A stretch of DNA of 35,513 nucleotides from Bacteroidia bacterium (GTDB taxonomy: Bacteria; Bacteroidota; Bacteroidia; Bacteroidales; UBA932), in NCBI GenBank assembly GCA_030529945.1, contig JAUMVX010000024.1, positions 1 through 35,513 on the forward strand, given 5' to 3'. Shown here in pieces: positions 7,208 to 15,985 of this stretch. The number at the start of each line of letters is the position of its first letter. Within the stretch, counting starts at the first letter, position 1. The notes under the pieces are model-generated. The model did no database searches. It was given only the letters and a program-made list of their open reading frames with translations, and had not been told where the DNA came from. Position numbers and translations under genes: made by a program.

Positions 7208-8956
7208 TCAGCGGCCTGCGAAAAGCAGGCGCATATCCTTCTCCATCAGCGGTTTCACCTTCTTTTCCGGGACGAAACTCCAGCTTCCTATGACCGAAGG
7301 GTCCCCTATCGCGTCCGGATCTATGCACCCCTCGGACTGCAGATACCCGAACAGCAGATTGCGGATTTCCGGGAACTTGTCCAGAGTGCGCCGTTCTATC
7401 TCTTCCGGAGTCAGCCCGACTCCCTGCGGAAGATGACCGCCGCCGCCCGAAGCGCGATAGGAAGTCATAGCTACGGTGTACATCGCAGCCTCGTCGAAAG
7501 CGCTTCCGTCGGCAAAGCCGGAAACCCGGACTCTCTGCCCGAGCGGCCGGGTGACATCCACCGTATAATTCAGGCCGGCAGCCGAGTCGAAATTATAGCT
7601 GCGCTCCACAAACGACCATCTGACAGTGCCGGTACGGGGATCCGGACGGTCCCGGATCTTCAGTACGTGCCCTCCCTCCGGCGACTGTATCCACAGGTCG
7701 TACGAATACTCGAGATACCTGAGAATCTCAGCGCCGCTCAGATTCATCAGATAAATCTGATTCTCATAAGGATATATGGTGAAAAGGTCGTTGTACACCA
7801 GAGTCCCGGCCTTTACGCGGGAATCGAAGCTAAGCGGAGCGGCGAAAGAGACGCGGGCTCCGGTACTCTGAAGGCTTATGGTATGTATCAGATTCATATA
7901 CGGGCACATACCGCTGAAGGCCTCACGGGTGCGAAGGTCCGCCTTCAGCTCACCCACCTCGCGGAGGGTGAACGTCTTCACCGCCTCGTAATCCTTGTGG
8001 AACTCCTCGACCATAGCGCTGTCGGCCCTGCGCGGGTCCACCTTTATGAGAGAGGCTTCCGCAGACTTCGAGACCACCTTGCCGGAGGAAACGCTCACGC
8101 TCACTTCGGCATAGCCCAGATTGCGGGCGTGGCTGCCGGTGTTCACCAGAGCTCGCCCGTCCCTGGTCAGAACCAGCGGAGCGTGGTCGTGGGCGCAGAC
8201 CAGGACATCCACTCCCTCAAGGGACTCGAAGAGGTCCAGCCCCTGGCTTTCGAGCACGGTCCCGTCCCCTCTGCCTGTTCCCGAATGCACGGCGACCACC
8301 ACTACCTGCGGCTTCTCGCGGGCTATAATCTCATCCACATTCTCCTGGACCAGAGGTATCAGGGACTTGAAAGTCATCCCGCTCCAGAGGGACTCGTTCA
8401 GCCACGCGGCAATGTTGGCGTTGTCATAGCCGAGGACTGCGACTTTCAGTCCGGCACGCCGCAGTATGGTATAATAAGGGAAATAGGGCTTGCCGTCGGA
8501 GTTGCGGATGGCATTTCCGGCCAGGAAAGGAATCCCGGCCGCCTCCAGATCGGAGGCTACGCGGTCATAGACCGGATGCCCCGTCTCGATGTCGTGATTT
8601 CCTCCGACCACCACATCGTAACCCATATAGGCGGCCATACGCGGGAAGATATGCGGGGTGAGGGTGTCCACGTAGTTATAGTAATACACGGAATTGTCCC
8701 CCTGCAGGAAATCCCCGTCGTCGAGCAGAATCACGTTATCCGCTCCCGCTGCCTCGCGCACGCTGTCCACATACCATTTCACGGCGCAAAGCGAGTTTCT
8801 GATGTTCCCGTCCACGTAAGTGGAGTCGAAAAGACGGCCGTGCAGGTCGTTCGTGGTAAGAATCCGGAGACGATACTCTCCGTCCGCAGGGCCGCAGCCC
8901 GCAAGCATAAAGGCCAGCGTCAGGGACGCCGCGATGCCGAAAAATTTTCTGATCAT
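7208..8956 (-). CDS. 5'-nucleotidase / UshA-type metallophosphatase lipoprotein
   Basis: Surface or periplasmic hydrolase of nucleotides or related phosphoesters, 582 residues. Signal peptide with lipobox LAGC (Cys21). The metallophosphatase domain begins at about 29 with RILTTNDLHGR (Asp37, His39). The other metal motifs are DDGDFLQGDN, GGNHDIETGH, AVHSGTG and VCAHDH. The second half is a 5'-nucleotidase C-terminal substrate domain, including SYRASGGGGHLPQG. All metal ligands appear present. In many Bacteroidales these two domains are split into separate genes; here they are one chain. The start overlaps the stop of the upstream barrel gene (ATGA), so the two are co-translated. Exact substrate unknown. 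Confidence 0.9.
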   Translation of the reverse strand: MIRKFFGIAASLTLAFMLAGCGPADGEYRLRILTTNDLHGRLFDSTYVDGNIRNSLCAVKWYVDSVREAAGADNVILLDDGDFLQGDNSVYYYNYVDTLTPHIFPRMAAYMGYDVVVGGNHDIETGHPVYDRVASDLEAAGIPFLAGNAIRNSDGKPYFPYYTILRRAGLKVAVLGYDNANIAAWLNESLWSGMTFKSLIPLVQENVDEIIAREKPQVVVVAVHSGTGRGDGTVLESQGLDLFESLEGVDVLVCAHDHAPLVLTRDGRALVNTGSHARNLGYAEVSVSVSSGKVVSKSAEASLIKVDPRRADSAMVEEFHKDYEAVKTFTLREVGELKADLRTREAFSGMCPYMNLIHTISLQSTGARVSFAAPLSFDSRVKAGTLVYNDLFTIYPYENQIYLMNLSGAEILRYLEYSYDLWIQSPEGGHVLKIRDRPDPRTGTVRWSFVERSYNFDSAAGLNYTVDVTRPLGQRVRVSGFADGSAFDEAAMYTVAMTSYRASGGGGHLPQGVGLTPEEIERRTLDKFPEIRNLLFGYLQSEGCIDPDAIGDPSVIGSWSFVPEKKVKPLMEKDMRLLFAGR

Positions 8957-10107
8957 AAATTATACTTTTTCCCCGAGTGAGTTTTCTTTCCGCCGGGGCG
9001 GCGGGTGTACGAAGATTCGGGATGTCTGTAGGAATCCAGGTCGAAAAGCAGCGAAACCTTCTGCTGCCATCCGCTGAAAGGCTGCATCTCATCCGTAAAA
9101 TGGAACACGAACGACACGTTCAGACGGAGCCACGCCGCGATCTGCGGCTCCCAATACAATTCCAGCCTGTCGTAGCCGCGCCCTCCCCTGTAGAAAGGCG
9201 AACCGCTGTACAGTTCAGCGCCGTACTTCTTCCCGTAGCGGGAGCGGCTGTAGTACGGCATAAGGTCATCGCCCACATAGAGGTCATTCCTGAGGCCCAG
9301 TTTTCTGTAACGCATATGGAAAATCATCTCCGCCCCCATAGGCAGACAGCCCTCATCCTCCAGCCTGTCCCACTGATAGCTCAGCAGTCCTCCGAACTGG
9401 AGCGAGAGTTCGTCCAGACGTGTGGACTGCGAAAAGTCATAGCGCAGATACGGATTCAGAAGATGGTTGTCCACGACCCCCGGCTGTCCAGCGGAGCCGG
9501 CATAATGATACATCACGGCAGCCCAGCCCGCCGACAGGCCTTCGAGCAGTTTCCAGCGTCCTGAAGAAAATATCTTGAAGCGCTCGCGGCGGCCCTGCCC
9601 GTACATCCCCATCCAGTCGCAGCCGATTTCGGTATAGAGTCTGGAGCTGCGCCATTTGATGAGCGCCCCTTCGAGATTGTTGTCGAAAAAGCGGAGCGAA
9701 TCCGATATGAAGGCGTAGGAATACTCCCCTTCCGACATCTTCCGGGGATAGAGACCGAAGGTGCCGCTTATGCGCCCCCGGCGCAGCCTCGCATCCATAT
9801 TATAATAGAACAGCAGCTCATCAGGCGCGGAAGAGAGCGGAAGCTGCTCACCCATATTGCGTTCGAGGTCTACTCCGAGTCGCAGCGTGTGCGTGATGAA
9901 GCCTTTCTGGGGAATCCGCAGGCCCACCCAAGGCGTGAGCCGAGCGGCGTTTATGGTCATCGACGTGGTGTAGTTCATCAGACGGTAGTCGAACTCGCGG
10001 TTATCGAAGCAGTACTCGAAATCTGCATCGTAGTCCCACAGCGTCTGCTGGGCCGCAGCCGCCGTGCAGAGCGTCAGAGCCAGAATAAGCGGAAAGAGCC
10101 GTCTCAT
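8953..10107 (-). CDS. Conserved outer-membrane beta-barrel-like protein, function unknown
   Basis: 384 residues from the chosen start MRRLFPLILALTLCTAAAAQ, a clean signal peptide; an in-frame ATG ten codons earlier (10137) would sit upstream of the predicted transcript start. After cleavage the sequence is rich in alternating aromatic/hydrophobic residues separated by charged turns (LRLGVDLERN, SLQFGGLLSYQWDRL, RLELYWEPQIAAWLRLNVSFVF), as in outer-membrane barrels. I recognise no catalytic motif. It is the first gene of a two-gene operon with the nucleotidase, suggesting a role in handling or passing that enzyme's products, which is inference only. Confidence 0.65.
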   Translation of the reverse strand: MRRLFPLILALTLCTAAAAQQTLWDYDADFEYCFDNREFDYRLMNYTTSMTINAARLTPWVGLRIPQKGFITHTLRLGVDLERNMGEQLPLSSAPDELLFYYNMDARLRRGRISGTFGLYPRKMSEGEYSYAFISDSLRFFDNNLEGALIKWRSSRLYTEIGCDWMGMYGQGRRERFKIFSSGRWKLLEGLSAGWAAVMYHYAGSAGQPGVVDNHLLNPYLRYDFSQSTRLDELSLQFGGLLSYQWDRLEDEGCLPMGAEMIFHMRYRKLGLRNDLYVGDDLMPYYSRSRYGKKYGAELYSGSPFYRGGRGYDRLELYWEPQIAAWLRLNVSFVFHFTDEMQPFSGWQQKVSLLFDLDSYRHPESSYTRRPGGKKTHSGKKYNL

Positions 10108-10134
10108 AATCACAGGTACAGTCAGAAAAACCCT

Positions 10135-10142
10135 CAAAATTA
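10135..10142 (-). promoter_or_regulatory. Promoter -7 box for the barrel/nucleotidase operon
   Basis: TAATTTTG on the minus strand (10142-10135) matches TAnnTTTG exactly. Start near 10130, leader about 23 bases to the ATG at 10107. No clear -33 element is seen. Confidence 0.55.
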
Positions 10143-10165
10143 CTCATTCCTACGGAAAAAACGGC

Positions 10166-10173
10166 TATCTTTA
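10166..10173 (+). promoter_or_regulatory. GSCFA gene promoter -7 box (one mismatch)
   Basis: TATCTTTA differs from TAnnTTTG only in the last base; it lies 24 bases before the ATG at 10198. Confidence 0.5.
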
Positions 10174-10197
10174 GCCTCAATTCGGAACAGTTCAGAT

Positions 10198-11070
10198 ATG
10201 CTCAAGCTTCAAACCCCCGTAGAATTCCCGCAGAGCCGCGTCAGAATAGGCCTCGAAAACAGAATCGCCGTACTCGGCAGCTGTTTCGCGGACGGAGTCG
10301 GCGCTCTGATGAAGGACGCCGGCCTGAGAGTCTGCGTGAACCCTTTCGGCACGCTCTACAACCCCCGGTCCATCCTCAACTCGGTCCGCCGTCTGAGCAG
10401 CGGCGAGCATTTCACGCAGCGGGACTGCGTCAGATTGGGCGCCGGGGCGGACCATATGGTCTGTTCCTTCAGCCACCACACGAGTTTCGCCCGCCCCGGC
10501 GAGCGGGAATTTCTCGAAGTCGCGAACGCTTCCCTGGACGAGGCCGCCGCGTTCTGGAAGGACTGCGACCGCGTGGTCGTCACTCTCGGCACGGCGTACT
10601 GCTGGAGGAGGGTTGAGGACGGCGAAGTGGTCTCGAACTGCCTCAAGCGCCCCGCGTCCGAGTTCGTGCGCACGCGCCTGGACATCGGAGAAGTCACCCG
10701 CATTCTCGAAGAGCTGATGGAACTCTGCCCGGAGAAAGAGTTCATCTTCACCGTCAGCCCGATCCGGCACCTGAGCGGCGGCGCGCACGACAACCAGCTG
10801 AGCAAGAGCATCCTGCTGCTCGCGCTCGATAATCTTATCCGCAGTCACTCCGCCAGGGCGGACTATTTCCCCTCATACGAGATTCTGCTCGACGAGCTGC
10901 GCGACTACCGCTTCTACGCCGAAGACCTGACGCATCCCTCGCCGCCGGCGGTGCGCTGGGTGTGGGAGCGTTTCTGCGACTTCGCGGCCGAGCCAGCCGA
11001 GCGCGGGCGGCTTGCAGCCAATGAAAAGGCGTCCCGCCAATCCCTTCACCGGTCAATTCTCAAAAAATAA
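10198..11070 (+). CDS. GSCFA domain protein (SGNH-like hydrolase)
   Basis: 290 residues. The family-naming motif is present as AVLGSCFADGVG, with the probable nucleophile Ser28. Further family landmarks are VNPFGTLYNP, VVTLGTAYCWRR and FTVSPIRHLSGGAHDNQLSKS, where the SPIRH histidine region is typical. The family is widespread in Bacteroidota; its physiological substrate is not established and an esterase-like activity is presumed from the fold. The start is the ATG just after the -7-like box; a longer frame to 9889 would be antisense to the barrel gene. It appears monocistronic. Confidence 0.88.
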   Translation: MLKLQTPVEFPQSRVRIGLENRIAVLGSCFADGVGALMKDAGLRVCVNPFGTLYNPRSILNSVRRLSSGEHFTQRDCVRLGAGADHMVCSFSHHTSFARPGEREFLEVANASLDEAAAFWKDCDRVVVTLGTAYCWRRVEDGEVVSNCLKRPASEFVRTRLDIGEVTRILEELMELCPEKEFIFTVSPIRHLSGGAHDNQLSKSILLLALDNLIRSHSARADYFPSYEILLDELRDYRFYAEDLTHPSPPAVRWVWERFCDFAAEPAERGRLAANEKASRQSLHRSILKK

Positions 11071-11082
11071 TCCTCCAGTTTT

Positions 11083-11112
11083 TTTGCGGTTTCAAGATTT
11101 GCAGTATCTTTG
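11083..11112 (+). promoter_or_regulatory. Promoter of the YtrA-type ABC operon
   Basis: Exact -7 box TATCTTTG at 11105-11112 with TTTG at 11083-11086, 18 bases upstream. Start near 11117, leader about 26 bases. Confidence 0.72.
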
Positions 11113-11142
11113 CGGTGTATTACTAAACTACTACACTGAAAG

Positions 11143-11967
11143 ATGATTGAAATCAACGATCTTGCGTTCAGCTACGGAGCCGTTCCGGTGCTGGACCATA
11201 TCACGACTACGCTCGAAGATGGCCGCGTCTATGGCCTTCTGGGCGAGAACGGAGTCGGCAAGACCACTCTGCTCACCCTCCTCTGCGGGCTCAAGAAAGC
11301 CAAGTCGGGGAGCATCCGCGTGGACGGGCTGGACCCTTCGCGCAGGCTCCCGTCACTTCTGGAGAATCAGTTTTACCTTCAGGACGATGTAATGCCTTTC
11401 AGCGTCAGCGCGAAGGCTTTCGCCGAAGAGTCGGGACGCTTCCGTCCGGGATTCGACCTTTCCAAGTTCCTGTGCATAATGGCCGAGTTCGAGACGGACC
11501 CGGAGCAGAAGATGAACAGGATGTCCTCCGGCCAGCTGAAGAAAAGCTATATCGCGCTCGCGCTGGCGAGCAATGCGAAATACCTCTTCCTCGATGAGCC
11601 TACGAACGGTCTGGACATCCCGTCCAAGGCCCAGTTCCGCAGCGCTCTCGCCCGCCATACCCGTGAAGACTCGGTCATAGTGATCTCCACCCATCAGGTC
11701 AGGGATCTCGAGAACATCATAGACCCGATCATCATTCTGGACAGGAGGGACGTGCTTCTGAATGCCGGCATCGAGGAGATTTCCGAGAAGCTGTATTTCG
11801 ATTACGGAAACGTCCTGCATCCGGAAGCCCTCTACAGCGAGCAGCTTCCCGGCGGATTCATACAGGTGCTCCCGGGTAACGGGGAGGAAAGCCGCGTGAA
11901 TATCGAGGCGCTTTTCAACACCGTCCACCGTCACAAGTCTTACATCAAGGAATTATTCAGAAAATAG
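11143..11967 (+). CDS. ABC transporter ATP-binding protein
   Basis: Cytoplasmic ATPase, 274 residues. Walker A GENGVGKT (34-41), Gln77 in ENQFYLQDD, signature MSSGQ (127-131), Walker B YLFLDE (147-152), switch His184 (ISTHQVRD). The signature reads SSGQ rather than SGGQ, common in this exporter subfamily. It is the first gene of a three-gene unit with a multi-span permease and a short GntR regulator, the layout of YtrA/YtrB-type modules that respond to envelope stress or cell-wall antibiotics in Firmicutes. The substrate here is unknown. Confidence 0.92.
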   Translation: MIEINDLAFSYGAVPVLDHITTTLEDGRVYGLLGENGVGKTTLLTLLCGLKKAKSGSIRVDGLDPSRRLPSLLENQFYLQDDVMPFSVSAKAFAEESGRFRPGFDLSKFLCIMAEFETDPEQKMNRMSSGQLKKSYIALALASNAKYLFLDEPTNGLDIPSKAQFRSALARHTREDSVIVISTHQVRDLENIIDPIIILDRRDVLLNAGIEEISEKLYFDYGNVLHPEALYSEQLPGGFIQVLPGNGEESRVNIEALFNTVHRHKSYIKELFRK

Positions 11968-11971
11968 CGCT

Positions 11972-12754
11972 ATGAGAAACGAAACATTCCATCCCGGCAG
12001 ATTCGCCCGGTATTTCGCCTGCGAGATCGGAGCGTTCAGAAAGAACTGCGGTCTGACGCTTCTGCTCACCTGCGCGATGCCTTTCATCTACCTGCTGATC
12101 AATGTGCTTTTCACGGCGAGGATTTATGTGGACGACGCCAGCTCGGGTATGCGGTGGTTTCTCGCCATAGTGGCCATCTGCATAGGTGTGATATCTTTCC
12201 CTATAAAGCTCTACGGGAATGTCACCGACCGCCGCTCGGGTCCGTGGTGGACCCTGGTTCCGGTTTCGGCATTCGAGAAGTTCCTCTCGATGGTGCTTAT
12301 GACCTGCGTGGTACTCCCCGTGTGCTTTTTCGGACTCTATGCGGTCGCGGACGCTCTGGTCTGCCTGATTCCCGGCTACGGCGAACCTCTGGTCAGCGAA
12401 TATCTGAGCCTCGGGAATCTGTCGAGCGGATATTTCGCGTCCTTCGGCCCGATGTCCCTCTGCTTCGAATTCTGGCTGAACTGGTGTGCCGCCATCCTCA
12501 CTTTCACTCTGGGAGCCATATTTTTCCGCAAGGGCAAGGCCTCCAAGACCATCCTGACGATCATCCTCATCAGCATAGTGATGAGCGCGATGACCGTATG
12601 GACGCTGGAAGGGATAAACTCCTACGGATGGGATGAACTCGACAGGGATGTCTTCCTCGCCAGGATGCACACGGTGCAGTTCCTGCTGTACTTTGTCGCA
12701 GATGCGATTCTGCTCGTGGGCATCTATTTCAGAATCAAGACTATAAAATATTAG
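11972..12754 (+). CDS. ABC-2-like membrane permease subunit
   Basis: 260 residues with about six hydrophobic helices, for example LTLLLTCAMPFIYLLINVLF, FLAIVAICIGVISFPIKLY, FLSMVLMTCVVLPVCFFGLY and ILTIILISIVMSAMTVW. No signal peptide. It starts four bases after the ATPase stop and ends six bases before the regulator, so it is the membrane partner of that ATPase. The segment LYGNVTDRRSGPWWTLVPVSAFEKFLS resembles the loop seen in uncharacterised Bacteroidota permeases of this layout. Export direction is presumed; cargo unknown. Confidence 0.82.
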   Translation: MRNETFHPGRFARYFACEIGAFRKNCGLTLLLTCAMPFIYLLINVLFTARIYVDDASSGMRWFLAIVAICIGVISFPIKLYGNVTDRRSGPWWTLVPVSAFEKFLSMVLMTCVVLPVCFFGLYAVADALVCLIPGYGEPLVSEYLSLGNLSSGYFASFGPMSLCFEFWLNWCAAILTFTLGAIFFRKGKASKTILTIILISIVMSAMTVWTLEGINSYGWDELDRDVFLARMHTVQFLLYFVADAILLVGIYFRIKTIKY

Positions 12755-12760
12755 CACATT

Positions 12761-13102
12761 ATGGAATTCGACAGTACCAGACCCATTTATGTGCAGATAG
12801 GGGATTCCGTGTGCGACAAGATACTCCGCAAGGAACTTCTGCCGGACGACAGAATCCTCTCAGTGCGCGAAATGGGAGCGCAGATAGGAGTGAATCCGAA
12901 TACCGTGGCCCGCTCTTACGAGAAACTGATGGATGCGGGAATCATATACAACAAGAGAGGTATGGGGTTCTATGTGGCCCCGGATGCTCTCAAGACCGTT
13001 CTGGACAGAGAACGCAGAGCTTTCCTGGAGACCGAACTGCCGCGTTTCCGCAAAAGGGCGGAACTGCTCGGGCTGAATGTGGGGGAGCTTCTGAAGAAGT
13101 GA
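12761..13102 (+). CDS. GntR family transcriptional regulator, YtrA subfamily
   Basis: 113 residues: an N-terminal winged helix (PIYVQIGDSVCDKILRKELL, LSVREMGAQIGVNPNTVARSYEKLMDAGII, then KRGMGFYV) plus a short helical tail of about 40 residues. The short tail, without a FCD or UTRA ligand domain, is characteristic of YtrA-type regulators. It is expected to repress its own operon; no operator could be pinned down in the leader at 11113-11142. Unusually it is the last gene of the operon rather than the first. A small loopless dyad (TTCCTG/CAGGAA, 13106-13119) follows its stop. Confidence 0.9.
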   Translation: MEFDSTRPIYVQIGDSVCDKILRKELLPDDRILSVREMGAQIGVNPNTVARSYEKLMDAGIIYNKRGMGFYVAPDALKTVLDRERRAFLETELPRFRKRAELLGLNVGELLKK

Positions 13103-13145
13103 CTTTTCCTGAACAGGAATCGCCGAAGCTGCGGAAGACGGCCGA

Positions 13146-13177
13146 TTTGGCATTCCGGAAAACAATGCCTATATTTG
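13146..13177 (+). promoter_or_regulatory. Promoter of the small lipoprotein gene
   Basis: Exact -7 box TATATTTG at 13170-13177 with TTTG at 13146-13149, 20 bases upstream. Start near 13182, leader about 38 bases. Confidence 0.72.
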
Positions 13178-13219
13178 CCGCGTGTATCGGAACCTGACCC
13201 GGGATAAATCTGTCACCGG

Positions 13220-13651
13220 ATGAAAGTTTGTGTCATATTATCGGCCGTTCTGGCGGTTCTGCTTTGCGCCTGCTCCTGCAGCAGGGACGAAGCGGAGATG
13301 TTTATCGGCACTATGGTAGTGTCGGGGACGGTGTACGCCGACACGGGAGAGACTCTGGAGGATGTCACCGTCACCCTTATGGGCTTCGGGGACGAGGATA
13401 CGAATATGGAGCTGAAGGCTCTGGACACTAAATCCACCTTCACCGGAGAAGACGGCGGGTATAAGATCACGATCATCGGACCCAAGGCTCAGAAATACTT
13501 CAAGATCGTGGCCCACGATGACTCCTCTTCCCGCAAGGACGGCAGCTACCGCTCTTCTCTGGTGCTGCTCTACATAAACGACGGGACGGCTTATCAGCCG
13601 CTGACGAAGACATACGAGCTGAGGAACATAGACTTCTACCTCACGAAATAA
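13220..13651 (+). CDS. Small lipoprotein with transthyretin/carboxypeptidase-regulatory-like fold
   Basis: 143 residues. The signal peptide ends in a cysteine-rich stretch LLCACSCSRDEAEM; Cys18 fits a lipobox (L-C-A-C) and Cys20 is an alternative. The mature part begins VSGTVYADTGETLEDVTVTLMG, then ...STFTGEDGGYKITI, the pattern of a CarboxypepD_reg-like beta-sandwich. Bacteroidota often have such domains in surface lipoproteins and at the N-termini of TonB-dependent receptors. Here the domain stands alone with its own promoter. The gene converges on pbpC with no clear terminator between them. Function unknown. Confidence 0.72.
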   Translation: MKVCVILSAVLAVLLCACSCSRDEAEMFIGTMVVSGTVYADTGETLEDVTVTLMGFGDEDTNMELKALDTKSTFTGEDGGYKITIIGPKAQKYFKIVAHDDSSSRKDGSYRSSLVLLYINDGTAYQPLTKTYELRNIDFYLTK

Positions 13652-13699
13652 GTTATTTTTCAGGAATCACTAATCTCTTGAAAACAGTACCCGGCCCAC

Positions 13700-15979
13700 C
13701 TATTCGATGGTGAAGGCGATGGACAGCGACAAGCCGTCGGAATCCACGACGGTGAGGGTGTGACGGCCTTTCGGAGGATTCAGGGTGAGCTGATGGATGT
13801 AGCGGGTGGAACCCGCGTAACTGTCATCCAGATGCCAGAAGACCTCGGTGTCCGGGTCCGAATGGGCCAGATTGAACACCACGCCCTTGACGCTGCCGTC
13901 CAGCTGTCTCGGAATGGAGATGGACGCGCCGCTTTCCGGATAAATGAATTCCATAGGAAGATAGGAGTCGCTCCCCCGGATCCCCGGAGCTGCGGGAGGG
14001 AGCGGGCGGTACTCGGGATGCCTGTTCCTGTAGAACCATTCCATAGAAGGAGGCAGCAGAAACATAGTCCCGCTTACTGCGCCGGGATAGGAGGAATCCA
14101 CGCGCCACACCCCGTCGGGAGACAGCAGCACTGGCTTGTGATAGGGGCATACCTCAGTCTGCAGAGCCTTGAGGGGCAGAAGCAGAGTGTCCGCGCGTTC
14201 ACAGTACGGCCCCATAAGATGGCCGGACTCCGCACAGACTTCAGCGATGACCCCGTCCGACTCGTCCGGTGTGGAGAACCACTCCGAAGACGGGAGGGAA
14301 TTGAAGATGTCGAAAAGCACCGGACCCGCAGTACGGGCTCCCACAAGCCCCGCAGTCCCCTGCCCCTGTGCGTTTCCGGCCCAGACTCCCACCGCATAAT
14401 CGGCAGTCACCCCCACGGCCCAGGCATCGCGGAAGCCATAGCTCGTCCCCGTCTTCCACGCCACCTTGCGCAGGGAGGAGATCAGTCTCCAGTCCATCTC
14501 GTCAGGGCGGTTCACGTCCTTCAGGGCATCCAGAGTCAGATATAAGGCCACAGGGTCGTGCAGAGGGAAACGCGAGGCATATCCCTCCCCCTGATACGCC
14601 GCCGCGAGGGAGGCATACATCCGGGTGATGTCCAGAAGAGTACCTTCAGCACCTCCCAGTATGAGGGAAAGTCCGTAGAATGAGGGCGAACGGGTCAGAG
14701 TACTCATCCCGCAGTCCTTCAGCAGGGCGTGGAAACGCGGAACTCCGTAGCGGCGCAGCATAAAGACCGCCGGCACGTTCAGGGAACGTGCGAGAGCCCG
14801 CGAAGAGGGAACTGAACCCTCGAACTGCAGGTCGAAATTCTGAGGTGAGAAGCCGTTTATGTTCACCGGGATGTCAGCAAGCAGCATACCCGGAGTCAAT
14901 TCCCCCTCCTGAAGCATCGCGCAGTAAAGGAAGGGCTTCAGGATGCTGCCCGTGCTGCGGGGCGAGCGGGCTATGTCGACCTGGGCGCCGGGGCGGCCGT
15001 CCGAAGGACGGGAGTTGCCTACATAGGCAACTGTCTTTCCGCTGTGGACATCTATGACCACAGCGGAAAGATCCGCCACGCCGCCCGAGGAAAGCCAGGC
15101 GTTCCAGCGGTCACAGATATTGCTCACGGAAGCCTGGAGACCGAGGTCTATGTCAGTGGTGACCATCCTCCCGCGCATAGTCTTGTAATAATGGTCAGTC
15201 AGATGCGGGGCGTAGTGCGGCAGGGGCTGAGGCTCCTCCGGAAGAGGTTCACAGATGGCGAGACTGTGGTCGGAGGCATCCATAAAACCCTTCTCGAACA
15301 GCCTGTCCAGCAGGCGGTTGCGCTTCTTCAGCAGCGCATCCCTGTTCCGCCCGGGATGTATGGCAGAAGGAGAATTCGGGAGTACGGCCAGCAGTGCGGC
15401 CTCTCCCCAGGAGAGCTCGTCCGAGCCGTGCGAGAAATACCTCCAGGCCGCGGCGTCTATCCCCACCACATTCCCTCCGAAAGGGGCGTGCGAAGCATAG
15501 AGCGCGAGTATCCCGTCCTTGCTGTAAAGCCGTTCCAGCCTCCAGGCAAGCAGGGCCTCCAGGGCTTTCTGGCCCATATTCCTCTCCTTCCCCCTGGACA
15601 TTCTGACCACCTGCATCGTGATGGTGCTTCCGCCGCTGACCACCCTGCCCTCCGTCAGGTTCTGCATCGCGGCCCGCAGCACCGAGAGGACATTCACCCC
15701 GTTATGCAGACGGAAATGCCTGTCCTCGAACTGTATGAGGGCCTTGGCATATCTGTCGGGCACCGAAGACGGGGACGAAGGAGGGAAGCGCCACTGAGCG
15801 TCATCCGCGATGCGGGCCCCCAGAAGCTCCCCGCTGCGGTCGAGTACCACCGTCGAATACGAAGCGTCCGTGAACGGGTCACGGGGGAAGGCGTACAGAA
15901 AGCACAGATAAGCAGACAGGAGGATGAGCGGAAGCGCCTTCCCCCTGCCTGCATTCAAGTATTCCCGGAATCGGGACAT
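13700..15979 (-). CDS. pbpC: Penicillin-binding protein 1C
   Basis: Bifunctional peptidoglycan glycosyltransferase/transpeptidase, 759 residues, anchored in the inner membrane by a helix at about 16-31. GT51 domain: FEDRHF with catalytic Glu85, then GGSTITMQ (117-123). Transpeptidase: SxxK is Ser345-Ile-Leu-Lys348 in RSTGSILKPF, and KTGTSYGFRDAWAVG carries the KTG motif. A C-terminal BiPBP_C-like domain closes the protein (from about 670, ending TLTVVDSDGLSLSIAFTIE). It starts six bases after the alpha-2-macroglobulin stop. That pairing is conserved across many Gram-negative bacteria and is thought to repair the wall when proteases breach the envelope. Confidence 0.95.
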   Translation of the reverse strand: MSRFREYLNAGRGKALPLILLSAYLCFLYAFPRDPFTDASYSTVVLDRSGELLGARIADDAQWRFPPSSPSSVPDRYAKALIQFEDRHFRLHNGVNVLSVLRAAMQNLTEGRVVSGGSTITMQVVRMSRGKERNMGQKALEALLAWRLERLYSKDGILALYASHAPFGGNVVGIDAAAWRYFSHGSDELSWGEAALLAVLPNSPSAIHPGRNRDALLKKRNRLLDRLFEKGFMDASDHSLAICEPLPEEPQPLPHYAPHLTDHYYKTMRGRMVTTDIDLGLQASVSNICDRWNAWLSSGGVADLSAVVIDVHSGKTVAYVGNSRPSDGRPGAQVDIARSPRSTGSILKPFLYCAMLQEGELTPGMLLADIPVNINGFSPQNFDLQFEGSVPSSRALARSLNVPAVFMLRRYGVPRFHALLKDCGMSTLTRSPSFYGLSLILGGAEGTLLDITRMYASLAAAYQGEGYASRFPLHDPVALYLTLDALKDVNRPDEMDWRLISSLRKVAWKTGTSYGFRDAWAVGVTADYAVGVWAGNAQGQGTAGLVGARTAGPVLFDIFNSLPSSEWFSTPDESDGVIAEVCAESGHLMGPYCERADTLLLPLKALQTEVCPYHKPVLLSPDGVWRVDSSYPGAVSGTMFLLPPSMEWFYRNRHPEYRPLPPAAPGIRGSDSYLPMEFIYPESGASISIPRQLDGSVKGVVFNLAHSDPDTEVFWHLDDSYAGSTRYIHQLTLNPPKGRHTLTVVDSDGLSLSIAFTIE

Positions 15980-15985
15980 CCGCCG

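Noticed and set aside
6920-8980. 686-codon plus-strand frame over the nucleotidase
   Set aside because: Crosses the tRNA and its terminator and is antisense to a gene with all its catalytic motifs.
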